Part shown: positions 20,570 to 33,173 of the stretch, piece by piece
Layout: each line of letters starts with the position of its first letter
Numbering within the stretch: the first letter of the stretch is position 1
Source: Sophora flavescens
Lineage: Eukaryota; Streptophyta; Magnoliopsida; Fabales; Fabaceae
Assembly (NCBI GenBank): GCA_030762895.1
Contig: CM061068.1
Location: 82,033,840 to 82,097,839 of the forward strand
Reading direction: 5' to 3'
Length of the DNA stretch: 64,000 bases
The notes under the pieces: model-generated
Told to the model about the DNA's origin: nothing
What the model saw: the letters and a program-made list of their open reading frames with translations, nothing else
The model's database searches: none
Position numbers and translations under genes: made by a program

Positions 20570-23070
20570 ATAAAAGTGCTCATGCAATAAGTGGGGATAG
20601 CTCGAGCCACTGATTTCACCAGAACTTCTCTACCTGCCTTGGACAAATGCTTGCCAGACCAATTTTGGATTCTCCTCCAAATTCTACCTTTCAGATAATT
20701 AAACATAGCCTTTTTCTCTCTGCCAATCATGGATGGTAGTCCAAGATATTTACCTGTTCCCAGACATTCAGTAACTTCCCAAAATACTGGTAACCTGGCT
20801 TCTCATATCAGGTTGGTGTTCCTGCTAAAATAAATCTCAGACTTCTGCATTAGGGGTGTTCGCGGATTGGATTGGATTAGTTTTGAGCTAAAAAGTCATC
20901 CGATCCAATGATGAAAATATCATGCGGTTTGGATTTGATCGGTTTGCTTCCTTCAAAAAATCTGATCCGATCTGATCCAATCAAATACGGTTTGGATTGG
21001 ATTGGATAATTCGATTTTTGTCATACTTTATTTTTTTTTCTAATGTCAATTGTCATTTCTACTTATTTAATAGTGGTAAAAGATAATCTTTGTTTTAATT
21101 TGGGAGTTTGAGAAGAAAAAAATTATTGATATTTTTTAACACGTTCTTTTATATTAATTCTCTATATCTACTCCCACTTATCATTTTTTTTCCCTTGAAT
21201 CAGCTACAAATAAATTGTAGCTAATTATTTTTCAAATTTACTTAATTGTTTTCCTATTTTTCATGATTACTCAATCAAATATATATATGCTATGCGTCAA
21301 AACTTTTAGTAAAATATAACTTCAAGACATTAATATTTATTCTAAATAGTCTTATATATGTCATTCCAACAAAAATATTAAAGAGAATGAGGGATATAAA
21401 AGTATGTAGAATAATGCTTAAGTATGAGTAATACTATAATTTCAAAAAGAATAGTATATGTATATAATAGATCGGTTTGGATTGGATTGGATTGGATTTC
21501 ACTATAGGATCCAAAATCCGATCCAATCCAATAAAAAATTGTGGTTTTTTTCGGTTTTCTGTTTGTTCGATTTTCAGTTCGGTTTTTGCGGTTTGAATCG
21601 GTTTGGATCGGTTGATGAACACCCCTATTCTGCATATTAATAGATTGGCCTGAAGCTTGCTCATATACTGAAAGAATTTCCTTCATTTGCCTACTCTCCT
21701 TCTCATCAGCCCTGCAGAACAGAAAACAATCATCTGCAAAAAGAAGGTGTGTCAGGATGGGAGCTCCTCTACACACCTTCACACCATTAATATCTCCTCT
21801 GGCCTCTGCTTTTTTAATGAGAGAAGTTAGGCCTATGCACAAATTATAAAGAGATAAGGTAACAATGGGTCACCCTGTCTAAGGCCTCTACTTGGAATAA
21901 TTGGTCCCATGTTATCACCATTAACCAATACTGAATACTGAACAGATTCCAAGCACATAGTCATCCAGTTTATCCATTTCTGATCAAAACCCATCTTCAT
22001 CATCATTCCTCTAAGGAAACCCCAATCAACTCTGTCATAAGCCTTGCTTATATCAATTTTAAGAGCCACTTCTCCTACCTTGCCTTTGGTCTTGCACTCC
22101 ATATGATGAATAATTTCTATGGCCACGAACACATTATCCAGAATAGACCTGTTTTCTACAAAAGCTGATTGCTCATGAGAAATACATTTATCAAGTAAAG
22201 GTTTCATTCTGTTTGCAAGAATTTTTGAAATAATTTTGTAAATTAATAACATTACATAAAGAAATAAGCCTTAGATCTTTCATTGAGGAAGGGTTCTCTT
22301 TTTTTGGAATGAGAACAATATTTGTATCATTAAGATGAGAAGGGAAAGCACCCTTTTCTAACCAAGAGATGCCTGCTTGGAAGATTTCCATACTGCAAAG
22401 GTCCCAAAAAATTTTATAGAATGCTGGGTTTAGTCCGTCAGGCCCCGGGGCTTTGTCAGAATGCATTTGAAAAAGAGCTCTCTTGAATTCAGCCATTCTA
22501 AAAGGTTTCAATGAATTTGCATTGTCTCCATGGGTCAGAAGCTTATCAACTAAATCCAGGATTGGATCGTAAAGCCCATTTTCACGGTGGAAAAGGTTGT
22601 CAAAATACTGGACAGCAACATTGCACATATCATTTTGATTTTCCATCACACTACCATCTTCCACTTCCAGCTTCGCAATAGTGTTTTTCTTTCTTCTGGC
22701 ACTAGCCATTGCATGGAAAAATTTTGAATTAGTGTCACCATCACGAAGCCAGAAAACCTTGGCACGTTGCTTCCAAAAGGTTTCCTCTTGAGCCAGCAAG
22801 GAACTTAACCTTTCTCTGATCTCATTATAACGAGTTGCGGACACTGTATCATTACCTTCTCTCATTTTTTCCATCTCCCTTCTACATGTGTCAATGGCTA
22901 CTCGATACCTAGACCGCAACTGCTTGCCCCATTTATTCATCTCCTCTGTGCAGCTTTGAAGTCTCATGAGGAGGTCACCCGAAGCACTCTTATCCCACCC
23001 AGCTTGCACTACTGTTTCAAGTTCTGATTCTTCAAGCCAGGCGTTTTCAAACTGAAATCTTCTTCTATCC
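20570..23070 (-). pseudogene. LINE reverse transcriptase domain, broken
   Basis: Reading down from 23070 the protein has a basic N-terminal part (FWKQRAKVFWLRDGDTNSKFF) and RT motifs KAPGPDGLNPAFYKIFW, INIVLIPKK-like NDTNIVLIPKK, LKIDISKAYDRVDW, GLRQGDPL and the catalytic LLFADDCFLF near 21720. A small insertion near 22250 shifts the frame (CNVINLQNYF in place of the expected NVIYKIISK). A hAT element interrupts it at 20851-21627. A further one-base shift occurs near 20805. The protein then runs to STFM at 20570 and continues at 11536. It made DNA copies of the LINE RNA when intact. Confidence 0.87.
20851..21627. mobile_element. Non-autonomous hAT element inside the LINE
   Basis: Both ends begin TAGGGGTGTTC as inverted repeats, and the element is flanked by TTCTGCAT at 20843-20850 and 21628-21635. 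The 8-bp duplication is typical of hAT. Each end has runs of GGATTGGATTGG/CCAATCC. The interior is AT-rich with no transposase. Excision with one duplication restores the LINE frame (INMQ to KSEIYFS). Confidence 0.92.
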
Positions 23071-23603
23071 TATCATCCATTATATATTTTTCTAATGTAT
23101 GAATTAGAAAATAAAATGGTGAACGAAGTCGATACTTTCATAAAAGATATATTCTATCTCTTGTTTACTTTGCAAAATCGATCACATGCATCATTAATTA
23201 ATTAATTTCAAGAACTAATTTTAATATGATAAAATTCTTATTTTTATTTTTTAAGCAACATTTATAAAAGGAAATACAAGAGATGCTTCAACCCACAAAC
23301 TATATATAAGTCAAAATAAAATTTGAAATTTGTTTGAACCAATAAAATGAAAAAGATGACAAAAATCACGGGAGACAAAATGGAAAAGAAGAAAAGTGAC
23401 TATTACAAAAATCTAACAAGCATTTCTGTTGCAGTTTTTGTGAAAGGGAACTTTTGCAAGCATCCCAAGCTTGGGAAACCTCCACAGAATTTGGTTAGCT
23501 GGCCAATAATGGAAAACTTATCACCAACAATTCTAATTATTCAATTAGCTAGCTAGCCAAGTCAAACCATAAGCATTATACACAATTGATGAGTTGAAAT
23601 GAA
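23071..23603. other. Intergenic, AT-rich
   Basis: Sequence between the LINE 5' junction and the MYB gene's stop codon. A short open frame at 23347-23556 has no recognisable domain. It probably includes the MYB 3' UTR. Confidence 0.45.
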
Positions 23604-24300
23604 TCAACAAATCATGAAACCTGCTGCATTATTATACGTTACAGGCCATGCATCTTCTTGCATCAACAAATCATTAAACTGTCCAAATCCATGAGGCAAA
23701 TAATTTATTGGTGGTTTGGAATTCATCAATTCTTGTGCCTGCAGCTGCATTGCAACATCTGGAGGAGGAACCCAATTGTGGTTCTGATTGGAGTCATTAT
23801 GACTGCTTTTTCTTTTCCTCTCTTTTTTCTTTGACGCATTTTTCTGGCGAAGAAAATATTTCTGAGCGTGGCTACCTACTTGAGCTCTGGTTCTTGATAC
23901 CACACAATATCTTGCTATGCTTGTCCATTTTCCTTTGCCATATATTTCAATTCCAAGGAGAAATAACCTATATTTTCATATATAAAGAAAAACATATATA
24001 TCCAATTAGTGTAGTGTAATAGAAATCAATGAATGAATGCATTAACAATAAAAAACTTTCGAAGATATATATAATACTTATGCTCCTCTTCCTTCGGAAC
24101 GGGAGCCGGCGACGCTGGCGGCATGACTGCACGGTGCACCTCCGTCGCAGGCACTTCCACATGGTCAGAAAAGCTGACTCGACGAGACCGAAGAGATCCC
24201 TTCTCAACATCTCTTGATAGTGAGCCCGAGTGGGCTTGTTGGCGGGCTGAGTCATGCCGTGATCAGACTTGAGATGCTGTCGTTGAGAATGATCATACAT
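23604..24300 (-). CDS. SHAQKYF-class MYB-related transcription factor, start uncertain, possibly damaged
   Basis: Two exons are visible. Exon 2 (23967 to 23604) encodes the end of a MYB repeat (LFLLGIEIYGKGKWTSIARY, SRTRAQVGSHAQKYFLRQ), a basic KKKERKRK stretch and a C-terminus ending AAGFMIC. A GT-AG intron fits at 23968-24077 and joins EEEHK to LFLLG in frame. SHAQKYF MYB proteins are single-repeat nuclear DNA-binding regulators. The open frame from ATG 24300 is out of phase with exon 2. The phase that matches reads RRVSFSDHVEV to PKEEEHK and has an ATG at 24124, giving about 137 residues. The usual first tryptophan of the MYB repeat is absent. Either the start is 24124 or exon 1 has a frameshift. 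Confidence 0.7.
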
Positions 24301-24856
24301 GCTTTTTCTTCTTCTTTGATTTCTTCTGGTTTTGTTGAAAGTCTTTAGAGGTTATGGTTTACTCTCAGATTCTTGAATCAGAGATTCTTTTTATTTATAA
24401 AATGAGGAATATGTAGATAAAATGAGGCTATCAATCTCCTTATAAAATGTAGATTCTACCAAGTTAGTTGGAAGGAAGTTACAAAGATATTGACACAGTC
24501 TAACTGAGTTCGTTAACACCGAATGAAAATTCTTTTGGTCATTTTTTGAATGGGCGAAAGATTAAGTATTCTTTTTTTTTTTTTTGTTGACAGATTAATT
24601 TGTAACTCTTTATGACTGACACCTTTTCATATAAGGGTAAACTTACAAAAAGGAATTAAGAAGCTACTAATATCCTTTCATATTGACAATGTACTTGACG
24701 ACTTCTTGCAAATTACATAAATTTTCAGCGATTGTTGTTTATCATAAATTTACACGGAAAGGGAGCTTATTACATACTAACTAGCTAGCACTGAAGTTGT
24801 AAACTGTAAATACTAATTACGAAACAAACAAAAACCATTCACGAATAATGAATATC

Positions 24857-25525
24857 TTTATTCAACAATAATATCTGCTGCCTTAAATCTTCCTACATAG
24901 ATCCCACTTCCACACGAACTTGAAACAAAATTAAAATGATACATCATGAGTGGAATAAGACCGTGACCTTAACCGAAACAAAGGTAAAAAGAAAGAAATT
25001 ATTCTTATCACTCACTGATTTAGAAAATATGGTGTTTGTGATGAATGAGAATTTAAATCAAGTCATGATTCAAATTTTAGTAATAAATTCAAATCCATAT
25101 AAAAATAAAACCTAAAGAGACCAAAAAGCAAAAAAAAATTAAACATATACTCCATCCGGTCCATATTATAAGCAAAAAATTAATGAAACACACATATTAA
25201 GGTGGTTAATTAATTTTATTGAATCTTGTAAAAACTTAGGTTTGTTACCTAAATTACCCTTCATCTAAAACTTCAATATTCGTTAAATGAGTCATTGGAT
25301 TTTGTATTAAATGAAGGATATTTTGGGAATAATATCATTAAATGAGTCATTGGAAAACAAAATTTACTTATAAATTGAATCAAAAACCTTGAGACTTTTT
25401 TGCTTATATATCGGACCGGAGGGAGTAATAAGACTAATATTGACACAATTTTCTAGGACAATCTTGTTTTTTAATGATGAGCCTTAGGAACCTGTTGATT
25501 TGGCCATGTTGTGTTTCTATTTATA
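24857..25525 (-). pseudogene. Remnant of the duplicated small gene (first coding exon lost)
   Basis: The TATA box (25519-25525, minus) and untranslated leader match those of the gene at 61206-61775. The segment holding its first coding exon is missing. The second exon (24857-24919) remains, but its acceptor has changed from CAG to CAA. Three codons differ (threonine to lysine, glutamate to aspartate, glycine to glutamate in the last residues). A MITE also sits in the former intron. It cannot make the protein. Confidence 0.6.
25150..25425. mobile_element. Stowaway-like MITE (Tc1/mariner)
   Basis: The ends are CTCCATCCGGTCCATAT and, reversed, CTCCCTCCGGTCCGATAT, the familiar Stowaway terminus, flanked by TA. 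The 276-bp element is absent from the corresponding place in the second copy (about 61520), so it inserted after the duplication. Confidence 0.88.
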
Positions 25526-26193
25526 ATACTTAGTGATGGGGTGTGAATGCATGCGAGGGACTTAATTACCTCGTAATTCAAGGTTAATGAGGCACATGTA
25601 GATGTGTGTGTCACCATGAAACTTTCTAGGAGTTTAACATAAACTACAATGAAAATATTAAATAAAAATAAAGTATTTATTTATTACATTAGAAATCCGA
25701 AATTGCTTTTTTTTAATAATTGAAAAGCATTTAATATTAAGGGATTAATTAAAGTCATTAAATATTTCTTAACTAAAGTTCTTAAAACACTACGTGTCCT
25801 ACACGCATTACTAACGAAATAAAATAAAATTAAAAATCAATTAAATATAAAGTATTCAAAAAGTACTCTTTATTAATAATTAATATATATTTTTAACAAG
25901 GGTCGCCTATTTATTTAATATATAACGAACGTTTGGCGGCCATTAACATGACATGTGTTCATGGATTTGAATGCTCCTATATGCGTTTGATGTTTGGATG
26001 AAATGTGCTAGTAATTATGTTAACGTGTAATGAAATAAGTAAATAACTGTCTAAAATTGTTTAGAAAAGTGAGGGCACGTGACTACACTGTAAAGTTTTT
26101 ATACTATCGATCAATCAAATACTTGGTTATGTGTGATTTTTAAGAAATTATTATAAATATCAGATATTTTTATTGATATGACAATATATGATT

Positions 26194-27214
26194 TAAGGGT
26201 GGCAAATGGATGGATCGGATAAATTTTTATTCGGATCTTAACGGATGGATTAAAAACAATCCATCAATCCATTATAATCCATTAAAAATTCATTAAAAAA
26301 AATCCAATTCATCCATGATCCATTAAATAAAATCCATCTGATCCATCCATTAACAACTTTTCATGGATGGATATCCAATCCATCCACTAAAATTTATTTT
26401 AAGAAATTAAATAATTTTATATCTCTTTTGTCCATCCATAAAATATTTCTAAAAATAAAATAATTTGTAAAAAAATTAAAATATTATCTCTATCTCACCC
26501 TCACTCTCCTATTTCTTCCTCTCTCTACCCTTTCTCTCTCCCTTTTTTTCCTACTCTCTCTATCTTTACTCTCTCCACTCTATCTCACGATCATTTTGTA
26601 TCACGACCATTTTTCTATTATTATATGGGAGTTATTGATTATGTGCATCTATGGAGGTTGTTTTGCCACAACGTTCTATGATATTGTTTTACGAAACTTG
26701 TTACGACTTTCTATGCTTTCAATTAGTTAATACTTTTTTTTTACAAGTTTCTCAGCCAAAAAAAAGGCAACGAAAAAAGAAAACGTACGTGATAACGTAG
26801 ACTACAACTGGTGCTTGAGAACAATTAATCAATTAATACTTAATGTAACAAAAAAAAGAAAAAAAATGCAGATAAATAAAATAAAAAATAGTGAAGAAAA
26901 AATGATAGGGAACGGAAGAGAAAATTAGATGGAGGTTTTTTTTTTGGTTACATATGGAGGTTTTTTTTATTTTGTGAAAAATAATATGAAAAAAATAAAT
27001 TGGTTTTTGAATGGATAAAAGTTGATCCATTACATTTTTTATTGTTGGTCCAATGGATTCTTAAAAATATTGGATGGATCATAAACCATCCACTAAAAAA
27101 ATAATCAAATCCATCCAATCCATTTATATTATTTTTTATAAATGGATGGATTGGATGGATTTTCTCATGGATGGACTGGATGGATGGTGGACAAATGGAT
27201 TATTTTGCCACCCC

Positions 27215-27216
<2 letters not shown>
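26194..27216 (+). mobile_element. 1-kb non-autonomous hAT element, copy 1
   Basis: It runs from TAAGGGTGGCAAATGG to TTTTGCCACCCCTA, with GGATGGAT/ATCCATCC runs in both subterminal regions and no transposase. It is nearly identical to the reverse complement of 58025-59049. Its own flanks do not match (ATATGATT on the left, CATATATA on the right). The left flank matches the flank of the other copy instead (reverse complement ATATGAAT). See the inversion finding. Confidence 0.88.
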
Positions 27217-27251
<35 letters not shown>

Positions 27252-29241
27252 CAAATCTACCTTTCAAATATTAAACAACAACATCAATAAAATCAAACAA
27301 TCCAAACATACAAGTACATAGTTACCATAATTTTAATATCCCTCAGGCTTTCCCCCTTACCTTAATTCCAATGATAAAAAGCTTCGGTCGGGTATGTTAG
27401 AGGAAGCGACTCGACGTTCGTCACGACTTCAAATCTAAACAATATATATCTATATATATAACATAAGTTAAGAATTTTATAAAATCACCCTAATTCTCCA
27501 TGCATGCATTCGACCATGCTTCATAACATAGATTAGAAAATTTTAAATCTTTTGGATTTAAACTCCTTAAGTATCAAAAGACCAAATATAAGCTCAAAAC
27601 TTGAAAATTAAATTTTGAACTCTTAGCCTCGTTAACCATAGGTTTCGGTCTTCACGCAATTTAGTGGAAAATAGTATTGTTCAACAATCTAATTTCTTGC
27701 ATGTACTAATAAAATGTTTTTAAGCATCATTCAACTAAAAAACTTGAACAAGACTTCATCAACTCCTCATGTGAGTTACGGCCTTGTTAAAATAAAAGAC
27801 TAGGGATTCTAAAATTTTCAAAACTCCATATTAAATCATTCTTGCAAAGGAATTAAATTATCATACATGCATTCTTCCTAAAGATTCAAGGTTAGGCTTC
27901 ACTAACTCAAAAAATTTAGAGTTCTAGCCATAGAATCACAATAAGGAAAGAACAAATATTTTCAACAAAATACATTAGTTAAAAAAAAAGTACAAAGTAG
28001 AAGATCCAAAGCCATGCATGTGTGATTTGCAACCAAAGTTTATCCTTTATCCTCTCGGTGTTTTTGGCTAACACCATGATCATAGGGAGGATAACTTTTC
28101 AAACACATGCAAGACGTCAAAACAAAGACAAAGATGAGTAGGATTGTGTTAAGAATTTATTTATTTATGAAAAAGATTTTCTTAAGAAATACAAGTTGAA
28201 ATCATGAACACATAAAAGAATCAATATGCATGATAAAAATTTTGCAAAACCATCAACCTTTCCTCTCTTAGGGTTTCGGCCTACCCTTCAAAATAGGTCA
28301 TGGTAAAATCTTTTTCAACATGCCAGTGAAGTAATAGATATTAAAGATGATGATAAGTAAAAATAAATTAGTTTGAATAACATGCATTAGAAGATAATCA
28401 TCTTACAACAAAATAGCATGCATGTTGATAGTATAAAATTAAAATAAAAGAGCAAGGGATTTAGATTTATACCCTCTAAATGATGATGGTGATGAGCTAA
28501 AGATGAAGATGGAGTTGATTCTTAGCTTCGATCTAAACCTCAAGATTAAAGGTTGAAGACAATGAATAGTAAAATTGGAAATTTGGCAAGAGTTTGGGAG
28601 CAAAAACAAAAATTAAGAAAATGAATAGAAGAGGTGATGAGGGGTATTTATAGAAGGGGGGCGCTTCTTCCTCATAAAAAAATCTGGGATATTTTAAAAT
28701 CCTAACAATTTTTAATTCAATTAAAATGATGCATTTTCTAGTAAATTGAAACTAATAATTTCACCTTGTCATGAATAGTGATAAATAGTGACAAGGGTCA
28801 CTATTCACATCAAATAAAATCTTTGCCAAATATGGAAAAAATTAGACTTAATTATTTTGGGTTCGTTCCGGTATCGATTGTTACGTAACGGTAAAAACCG
28901 ATCGTATTTTTATTCGTAAAATTTCACACGAAAAATTCATATAAAAATAAATAATTTCTAAAATCATAAAAATACATATAACTAGGTTAGAAAAATAAAA
29001 TTTTGAATTTTCGAAATTTTTAAAATAATTTTCGGGTCCGTAGAGCTTAACTGACAGCGGAAACTCAAACCGTAACGTCGGAAATTTTCTACTGAGAATT
29101 CAACTGTACATTTCTAATATAAAATAAAGATGACTTAATTTGGTCTATCAAAATAATTCATCACCATTTATGAAAATAAAATCTTAAATATTCATATAAT
29201 CACAATTTATTACAGACAAGCAGAAAAATCGGGGTGTTACA
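27217..29241 (-). repeat. 3' LTR of the outer chromovirus, cut at its far end by the hAT/inversion junction
   Basis: On the minus strand it starts TGTAACACCCCGATTTTTC at 29241, directly after the chromovirus coding region and a purine-rich AGAGGGGTAGTAA. A TATA box TATAAATAC lies near 28645-28653. No LTR end is seen before the hAT element at 27216. I infer that the LTR continues at 59050, on the far side of the other hAT copy. A (TA)n run lies at 27217-27250. Confidence 0.7.
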
Positions 29242-29277
29242 TTACTACCCCTCTAAAAAGAAATTTCGTCCTCGAAA

Positions 29278-31136
29278 TTAAGTATCTGAAAATAAATTAG
29301 GATACTGTAATTTCATCTTGTCCTCTACTTCCCAAGTTGATTCTCCAGTTGTTTCATCCCAAACAACCTTAACTAAGGGAATCTGTTTTCCCCTAAGTTG
29401 TTTGATCCTCCTATCTTCGATTCGTACGGGTGAAGTCTCATAGGATATATTTTCCTTTAACTGAACAACATCAGGTTCAATTACATGCGATGGGTCAGGG
29501 ATATATTTTCTCATCTGAGAGACATGGAAAACATCATGGATATTTGAAAGGAAAGGTGGCAGAGAAATCTGATAAGCTACTGGACCGATACGACGAAGAA
29601 TCTGGTATGGTCCAATAAACTTAGGAGTGAGCTTTCTGGATTTTATAACTCTACCTACCCCTGTTGTAGGCGTTACCCTCAAAAATATGTGTTCGCCTTC
29701 TTTGAATTCTGAAGGTAGTTCTTCGATCGACGAAACTCTTCTTTCTGCTTTGGGAAGCCTTTATTTTCTCATGGATTTGTATCACCTTCTCCATCATTTG
29801 TTGTACAATTTCAGGTCGTAACATTGCGGTTTCCCCATCCTGGTACCAACACAGCGGTGTTTGACACTTTCTTCCATATAAAGCCTCATAGGGTGCTATT
29901 CCGATACTTGAGTGAAAGTTGTTGTTGTATGTGAACTCTTTGAGTGGAAAAAGGTCATCCCAACTTCCAAGATTGTCTAGAACACACGCCCTCAACAAGT
30001 CCTCCAATGACTGAATTGTCCTTTCCGTTTTCCCGTCAGTTTGGGGGTGATAGGCTGAACTGAGTCTCAACTTAGTTCCCAAAGATTTCTGCAAACTTCC
30101 CAAAAAACATGCAGTAGACTTTGGGTCTCGATCCGAAATGATACAAGAGGGTACACCGTGGAGTCTGATCACTTCGCTAATATACACTTCAGTTAGCTTC
30201 TCTACCTTGTAATTTGACTTGACATGTAAGAAATGTGCCAACTTCGTCAGTCTGTCCACAATTACCTAAATCGAATCAAAACCTTTCGAAGTCCTTGGTA
30301 ATCCTACCACAAAATCCGTGGATATACTTTCCTACTTCCACTCGAGTACATCCAGAGACTGCAACATCCCACTGGGTCGTTGATGTTCTACTTTCGCCTT
30401 CTGACAAATCCATGAGACTGCAAAATCTGTGATTATTCTGCCACTTGTTTCTTCATGCCTGGCCACCAAAAGTTCTGCTTCAAATCCTGGTACATCTTGG
30501 TTGCTCCTAGGTGAATGCTCAATTTACTCTCGTGTGATTCCTCAAGAATCATCTTTCTCATCTCCGGGTTTTCAGGTACACAGACACGTCCATTACATCT
30601 CAAAATGTTGTCTGGTCCCAAACTGAATTCCGGTGCTTTTCCTTGTTCCATGAGTCTTTTCTTTTCTTGGAGATACACATCAGTAGTTTGTTACTCTCGG
30701 ATTTCTTCCAGCAATCCATTTGAGACCTTAATCATTCCCACACTGATCTTTTCTGGGCTGACCTCCATCATTAAATTGACATCGCGAAACTTCTCGATCA
30801 ATTCTAGCTCCTTCATCATCATTGCTGAGACATGAATGGCCTTCCGGCTTAAAGCATATCCCACTTCGTTTACTTTTTTGGGATGGTACTGCAATGTGAA
30901 CTCATAATCTTTCAAAAATTTCATCCACCGCCTTTGTCTCATGTTGAGCTATTTCTGATCGAATAAATACTTCAGGCTTTTGTGGTCACTGAAAACATCG
31001 AACTTGGCTCCATACAAATGATGTCTCCATATCTTCAGTGCAAAAAACCACGGCAGCTAATTCCAGATCATGAGTCGGATAGTTCTTCTCATGAGTCTTT
31101 AACTGACGTGACGTATAAACCACGACCTTTCGATGT
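29278..31136 (-). pseudogene. Chromovirus RNase H (C-terminal), integrase and chromodomain, broken
   Basis: From 31136 down: RNase H remainder (VYTSRQLKTHEKNYPTHDLE, then RWMKFLKDYEFTLQYHPKK near 30900). The integrase zinc-finger region is at 30433-30678 (HLGATKMYQDLKQNFWWPGM). The integrase core is at 29651-30259 (MDRLTKLAHFLHV, IISDRDPKSTACF, SSAYHPQTDGKTER). The C-terminal domain and chromodomain are at 29278-29682 (KFIGPYQILRRIGPVAYQ, YETSPVRIEDRRIKQLRGK, VVWDETTGESTWEVED). Chromodomains direct integration to chromatin. Several frameshifts and stops separate these parts. Confidence 0.87.
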
Positions 31137-31141
31137 TGCAT

Positions 31142-32535
31142 TGATGAGTGTGATTTCACATCATATTTCCTTGACATTTTGAATGCATTTTCATATAGTT
31201 TAGGCATATTTTTTGTGATTATTTGTTAGTTTTTACCTTGGAACGGGTAAGGTGGTTTTGTGGTGCTTGTGTGCAAGAATCGAAGATTAAATTGCTCAGG
31301 ATCAGTTATGTTGGAGCTGGCATGAAGATGGAACTTGAAAGGCATGGAAATGAGGCAAACAGAACTGATCACGGTCTAGCCGTGATGGCCATCACGACCA
31401 TGATCGAGTAGAGCTGAAAAGAAAGAATGGAAAAGTCAGAGCTGGTCACGGCCAGGCCGTGATGTCCATCACGGCCGTGACATGTCAGCTGAACCAGACC
31501 CTCACAGGCAGAACTGATCACGGCTAGGCTGTGATGGCGGTCACGGCCGTGACAGACCAACCAGCAAAGCAACCTCCAAGACAGAATCCGTTACGGCCTG
31601 CCCGTGATGAGGGTCACGACCGTGACGCGCAATATATGGATCCATAGAAACTGATTTGATCTGATTTTTGTATTGGCTTGGGATTCAAGTTACCCCAGAT
31701 TACAAATAGCCCTCTAGGGCTCGAAACTGGGCACTTTTGGACTGCTACCCATAGGCGAAATTAGGATTCTTCTTCTTCTCCTCAATCTCTTCTCTCCTCT
31801 AGGGTTTTCTTTTTATGTTATTGTTAATCAAGCTTGCTATGATCATGGCAATGCTTGAGTAGTAGTCTTGTTTCTAGGAATTGGGGCTATGCTCAAGATT
31901 TGTTTATGGTGATGAATTGATGTTTGATTTCTTGTTAATTTCAATTTTGCTTTCGATTTGATCCCTATTGTTTTAATTACTCGTAAATTCGGTGGCCACT
32001 TATTTGCGTGTCGTAGATACACTGAGGATGAACTTAGCGGTGAACTTAGGTATCAGATCTATAGGAATCAAACTTAGGACTTAAATCACGAGAGTTAGAA
32101 GCGGTCCTTCGAGGGTTCACGAATTGTCACAAAACTCAAAGGGTTCGATTTAAATTCAATTACCACGAGAGTAGGGGTTGATTTAATTGGGCACGGTTTT
32201 TGTAACCCGAGAGGGAGCATTAACTTATTTAGGATAAATTCAAAGCAAATTTTGGTAATTAACAAGGAGAGTAGTCAATTTAGTAACATAAGAAGTTTTG
32301 TGGTATCCCAATTCCTGAAAATCCCTTTTGAATTTGAAGAACCTCTATTTGAATTACTTTCCTATTTTGTTTAACTGCAATTTTAAATTTGATTTGTTAC
32401 TTGATTCCGATTTCAAAAACCAAATGTTATTCCAGTTTAGTTAAATCAATTTAATAACTAATTGTTATTTAAGATCACAGTCTCTGTGGTTCGATCTCTT
32501 TTTATTACTTGACGACGAAGCCGTTCACTTGCGGA
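31142..32535 (+). repeat. Left LTR of the inverted-LTR Athila element (plus orientation)
   Basis: It starts TGATGAGTGTGATTTCAC right after TGCAT. It matches the reverse complement of 51466-52825, but its end is missing: it breaks after CACTTGCGGA and joins AATAGCTAAGGCC of the internal region. It includes a palindrome array. Confidence 0.88.
31368..31627. repeat. TCACGGCC palindrome-pair array in the left LTR
   Basis: Four pairs are visible, each preceded by CAGAACTG, CAGAGCTG or similar. The other LTR of this element has lost one pair, so the arrays change by whole units. Confidence 0.8.
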
Positions 32536-33118
32536 ATAGCTAAGGCCAGAAAAGATAATCAATCAGAGCATGGACAGTGAATCTAGAACCCGAGTAATAA
32601 ATACAAGTAACAGGCATATTTAATAAGAAACCAAGAGACAATCGATTTTAAGTCCAATTAGAAGCTTAGGTTCCCCGGATTCACATCTCTCACTAATTCG
32701 GGCACTCTCCTCGCCTCACTCATATGTTTGAGGGTATATGACAATTCGCTCAATTTCCTCAAGGAAGGTACCCTACCATAAGCTTCACTATTAACCAAAT
32801 CTCTACTTTATTAATGAAAACACATAAGAATCAAGAGGTCTTTTATTTTGGTTGTAATGGGGACATGGGATTAATTGTTAGGTGGGGAAATCAAGAAAAG
32901 GAAAATTCAAGAAGGCTAAACAAAATTTCAAACTATGCAAAGCATGACACCTTTCTTAGAATTCCTTTTTGTGCTTTAGTTCAGTTTTCCACCCTTTTTT
33001 TTTCTTTCTTCCTTTTTACTTTTTATTTCTCACTTTCATTTTCTCATCCCCTTCTCCATTTTTTTATTTTTTTTATTTTTATATTTATTTATCTGGAGAA
33101 GGGGAGATTTTCAACTTA

Positions 33119-33173
<55 letters not shown>

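Larger units (their letters stand above)
10559..23070 (-). mobile_element. LINE (L1-type non-LTR retrotransposon), 5'-truncated and split by two later insertions
   Basis: The minus-strand element ends in a poly(A) tail, seen as a T run at 10559-10572. It is present in three pieces: 21636-23070, 20570-20842 and 10573-11536. Between them sit a hAT element (TSD TTCTGCAT) and an Athila-type element (TSD GAAGC). Removing each insertion with one duplication copy restores the reading frame, for example STFML followed by PTSLCEEMQRM. The 5' end stops at RRRFQFENAW near 23069, so the endonuclease domain is missing, the usual 5' truncation from incomplete reverse transcription. Confidence 0.9.
24594..26193. 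repeat. Segmental duplication, copy 1, part A
   Basis: This stretch matches 60913-62571 in the same orientation along nearly its whole length (for example GCCTTAGGAACCTGTTGATT at 25483 and 61835). It lacks about 260 bases that the other copy has at 61547-61808 and gains a Stowaway MITE. The match ends at ATATGATT, where a hAT element begins. In the other copy this point runs straight into part B. Confidence 0.9.

Noticed and set aside
20402..20730. Short minus-strand frames near the LINE/LTR junction
   Set aside because: They are chimeras of LTR and LINE sequence; the true LINE frame crosses to 11536 after excision of the insertion.
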